From an uncultured Clostridia bacterium (GTDB lineage Bacteria; Bacillota; Clostridia; TANB77; CAG-508), in NCBI GenBank assembly GCA_928721915.1, contig CAKMVZ010000001.1, forward strand, positions 434,001 to 498,000: 64,000 nt of DNA, given 5' to 3'. The position numbers were made by a program, and so were the translations under genes. Below are positions 63,882 to 64,000 of the stretch, piece after piece. The notes beneath the pieces are model-generated. The model ran no database searches and was not told the DNA's origin. It saw nothing but the letters and a program-made list of their open reading frames with translations. Within the stretch, counting starts at the first letter, position 1. Each line of letters opens with the position of its first letter.

Positions 63882-64000
63882 ATGTTAAAAATTATATATG
63901 GTAAAAGTGGAACAGGAAAGAGTCAAAAAATATATGAAGATATTAAAGAAAATCTTTTAAATGAAAAGATTTTCTTAATTGTACCTGAGCAAAGTAATTT
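63882..64000 (+). CDS. addB: AddB helicase-nuclease subunit, start only (cut by window edge)
   Basis: 39 residues before the window ends. IIYGKSGTGKSQKIYEDI (Walker A) and FLIVPEQSNF match the beginning of AddB (RexB), partner of AddA in double-strand-break processing. RBS AGAAGGA. Confidence 0.72.
   Translation, partial: MLKIIYGKSGTGKSQKIYEDIKENLLNEKIFLIVPEQSN

Overview
The window comes from a very AT-rich, endospore-forming Firmicute of the Clostridia type, probably an uncultured gut lineage. Evidence: spoIIGA-sigE, sigG, spoIVFA/FB-like genes, ylbJ (spoVV), a complete spoIIIAA-AH operon, the LL-diaminopimelate aminotransferase route and A/T-ending codons almost throughout.

The outstanding observation concerns translation. 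In 16 genes or gene remnants the reading frame breaks at an in-frame CGG codon, and it is restored exactly by skipping the C so that the next codon is GGN (glycine). I count 29 such sites. The glycines recovered are often ones conserved in the family: the CysS KMSKSLGN motif, the EngB P-loop, the Asd GATGVVG motif, the SigE region-4 helix-turn-helix. CGG triplets in the other two frames never coincide with a break. I infer that CGG is a general +1 frameshift signal here (unassigned codon with shift, or a CGGN quadruplet read as Gly). Two genes of foreign appearance, purA and an RNA-processing-type beta-CASP nuclease, carry five in-frame CGGs that must be read as ordinary sense codons. They are the main evidence against a universal rule.

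Layout. 0-6.3 kb: partial FAD oxidoreductase (minus), Spo0A-type promoter, spoIIGA-sigE, two MoaA-like radical SAM genes, an S51 peptidase and cysS. 6.3-7.9 kb: an IS3-family element sitting between the two arms of what looks like the cysS terminator hairpin. 8.0-14.2 kb: HEPN/MNT toxin-antitoxin pair, sigG, ylmC-like gene, spoIVFA-spoIVFB, rpsF-ssb-rpsR. 14.3-23.2 kb: ppaC, trmL, lipoprotein cyclophilin, three large membrane proteins (one fused to a metallo-beta-lactamase domain), a short CGG-containing leader ORF, serS and a YiiX-like hydrolase. 23.2-35.2 kb: purA, engB, class A PBP, ylbJ, second HEPN/MNT pair, murE, dapL, an HD hydrolase and asd. 36.2-41.4 kb: spoIIIAA-AH. 41.5-43.0 kb: pilin-like gene with an abruptly GC-rich, possibly diversity-generated 3' end. 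44.2-44.4 kb: tRNA-Met and tRNA-Tyr.

44.5-56.1 kb is an integrated element: AAA+ ATPase between two paralogous small proteins, a SHOCT-domain cluster, a resolvase, XRE regulators, a possible Rep pair and a split large serine recombinase. It is followed by a Phd/ParE-like module and a dinD remnant. 57-64 kb: beta-CASP nuclease, GH25-LysM lysozyme, asnS, tRNA-Gln, ogg, a transglutaminase-like protein and the start of addB.

The sporulation genes form a working set. Spo0A would switch on spoIIG; SigE made there would drive spoIIIA and spoIVF in the mother cell; SigG acts in the forespore. Many of them (sigE, spoIIIAA, AE, AF, spoIVFA, ylbJ) depend on the proposed CGG shift to make full-length product. 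All protein assignments were made by reading motifs by eye; no database search was run.
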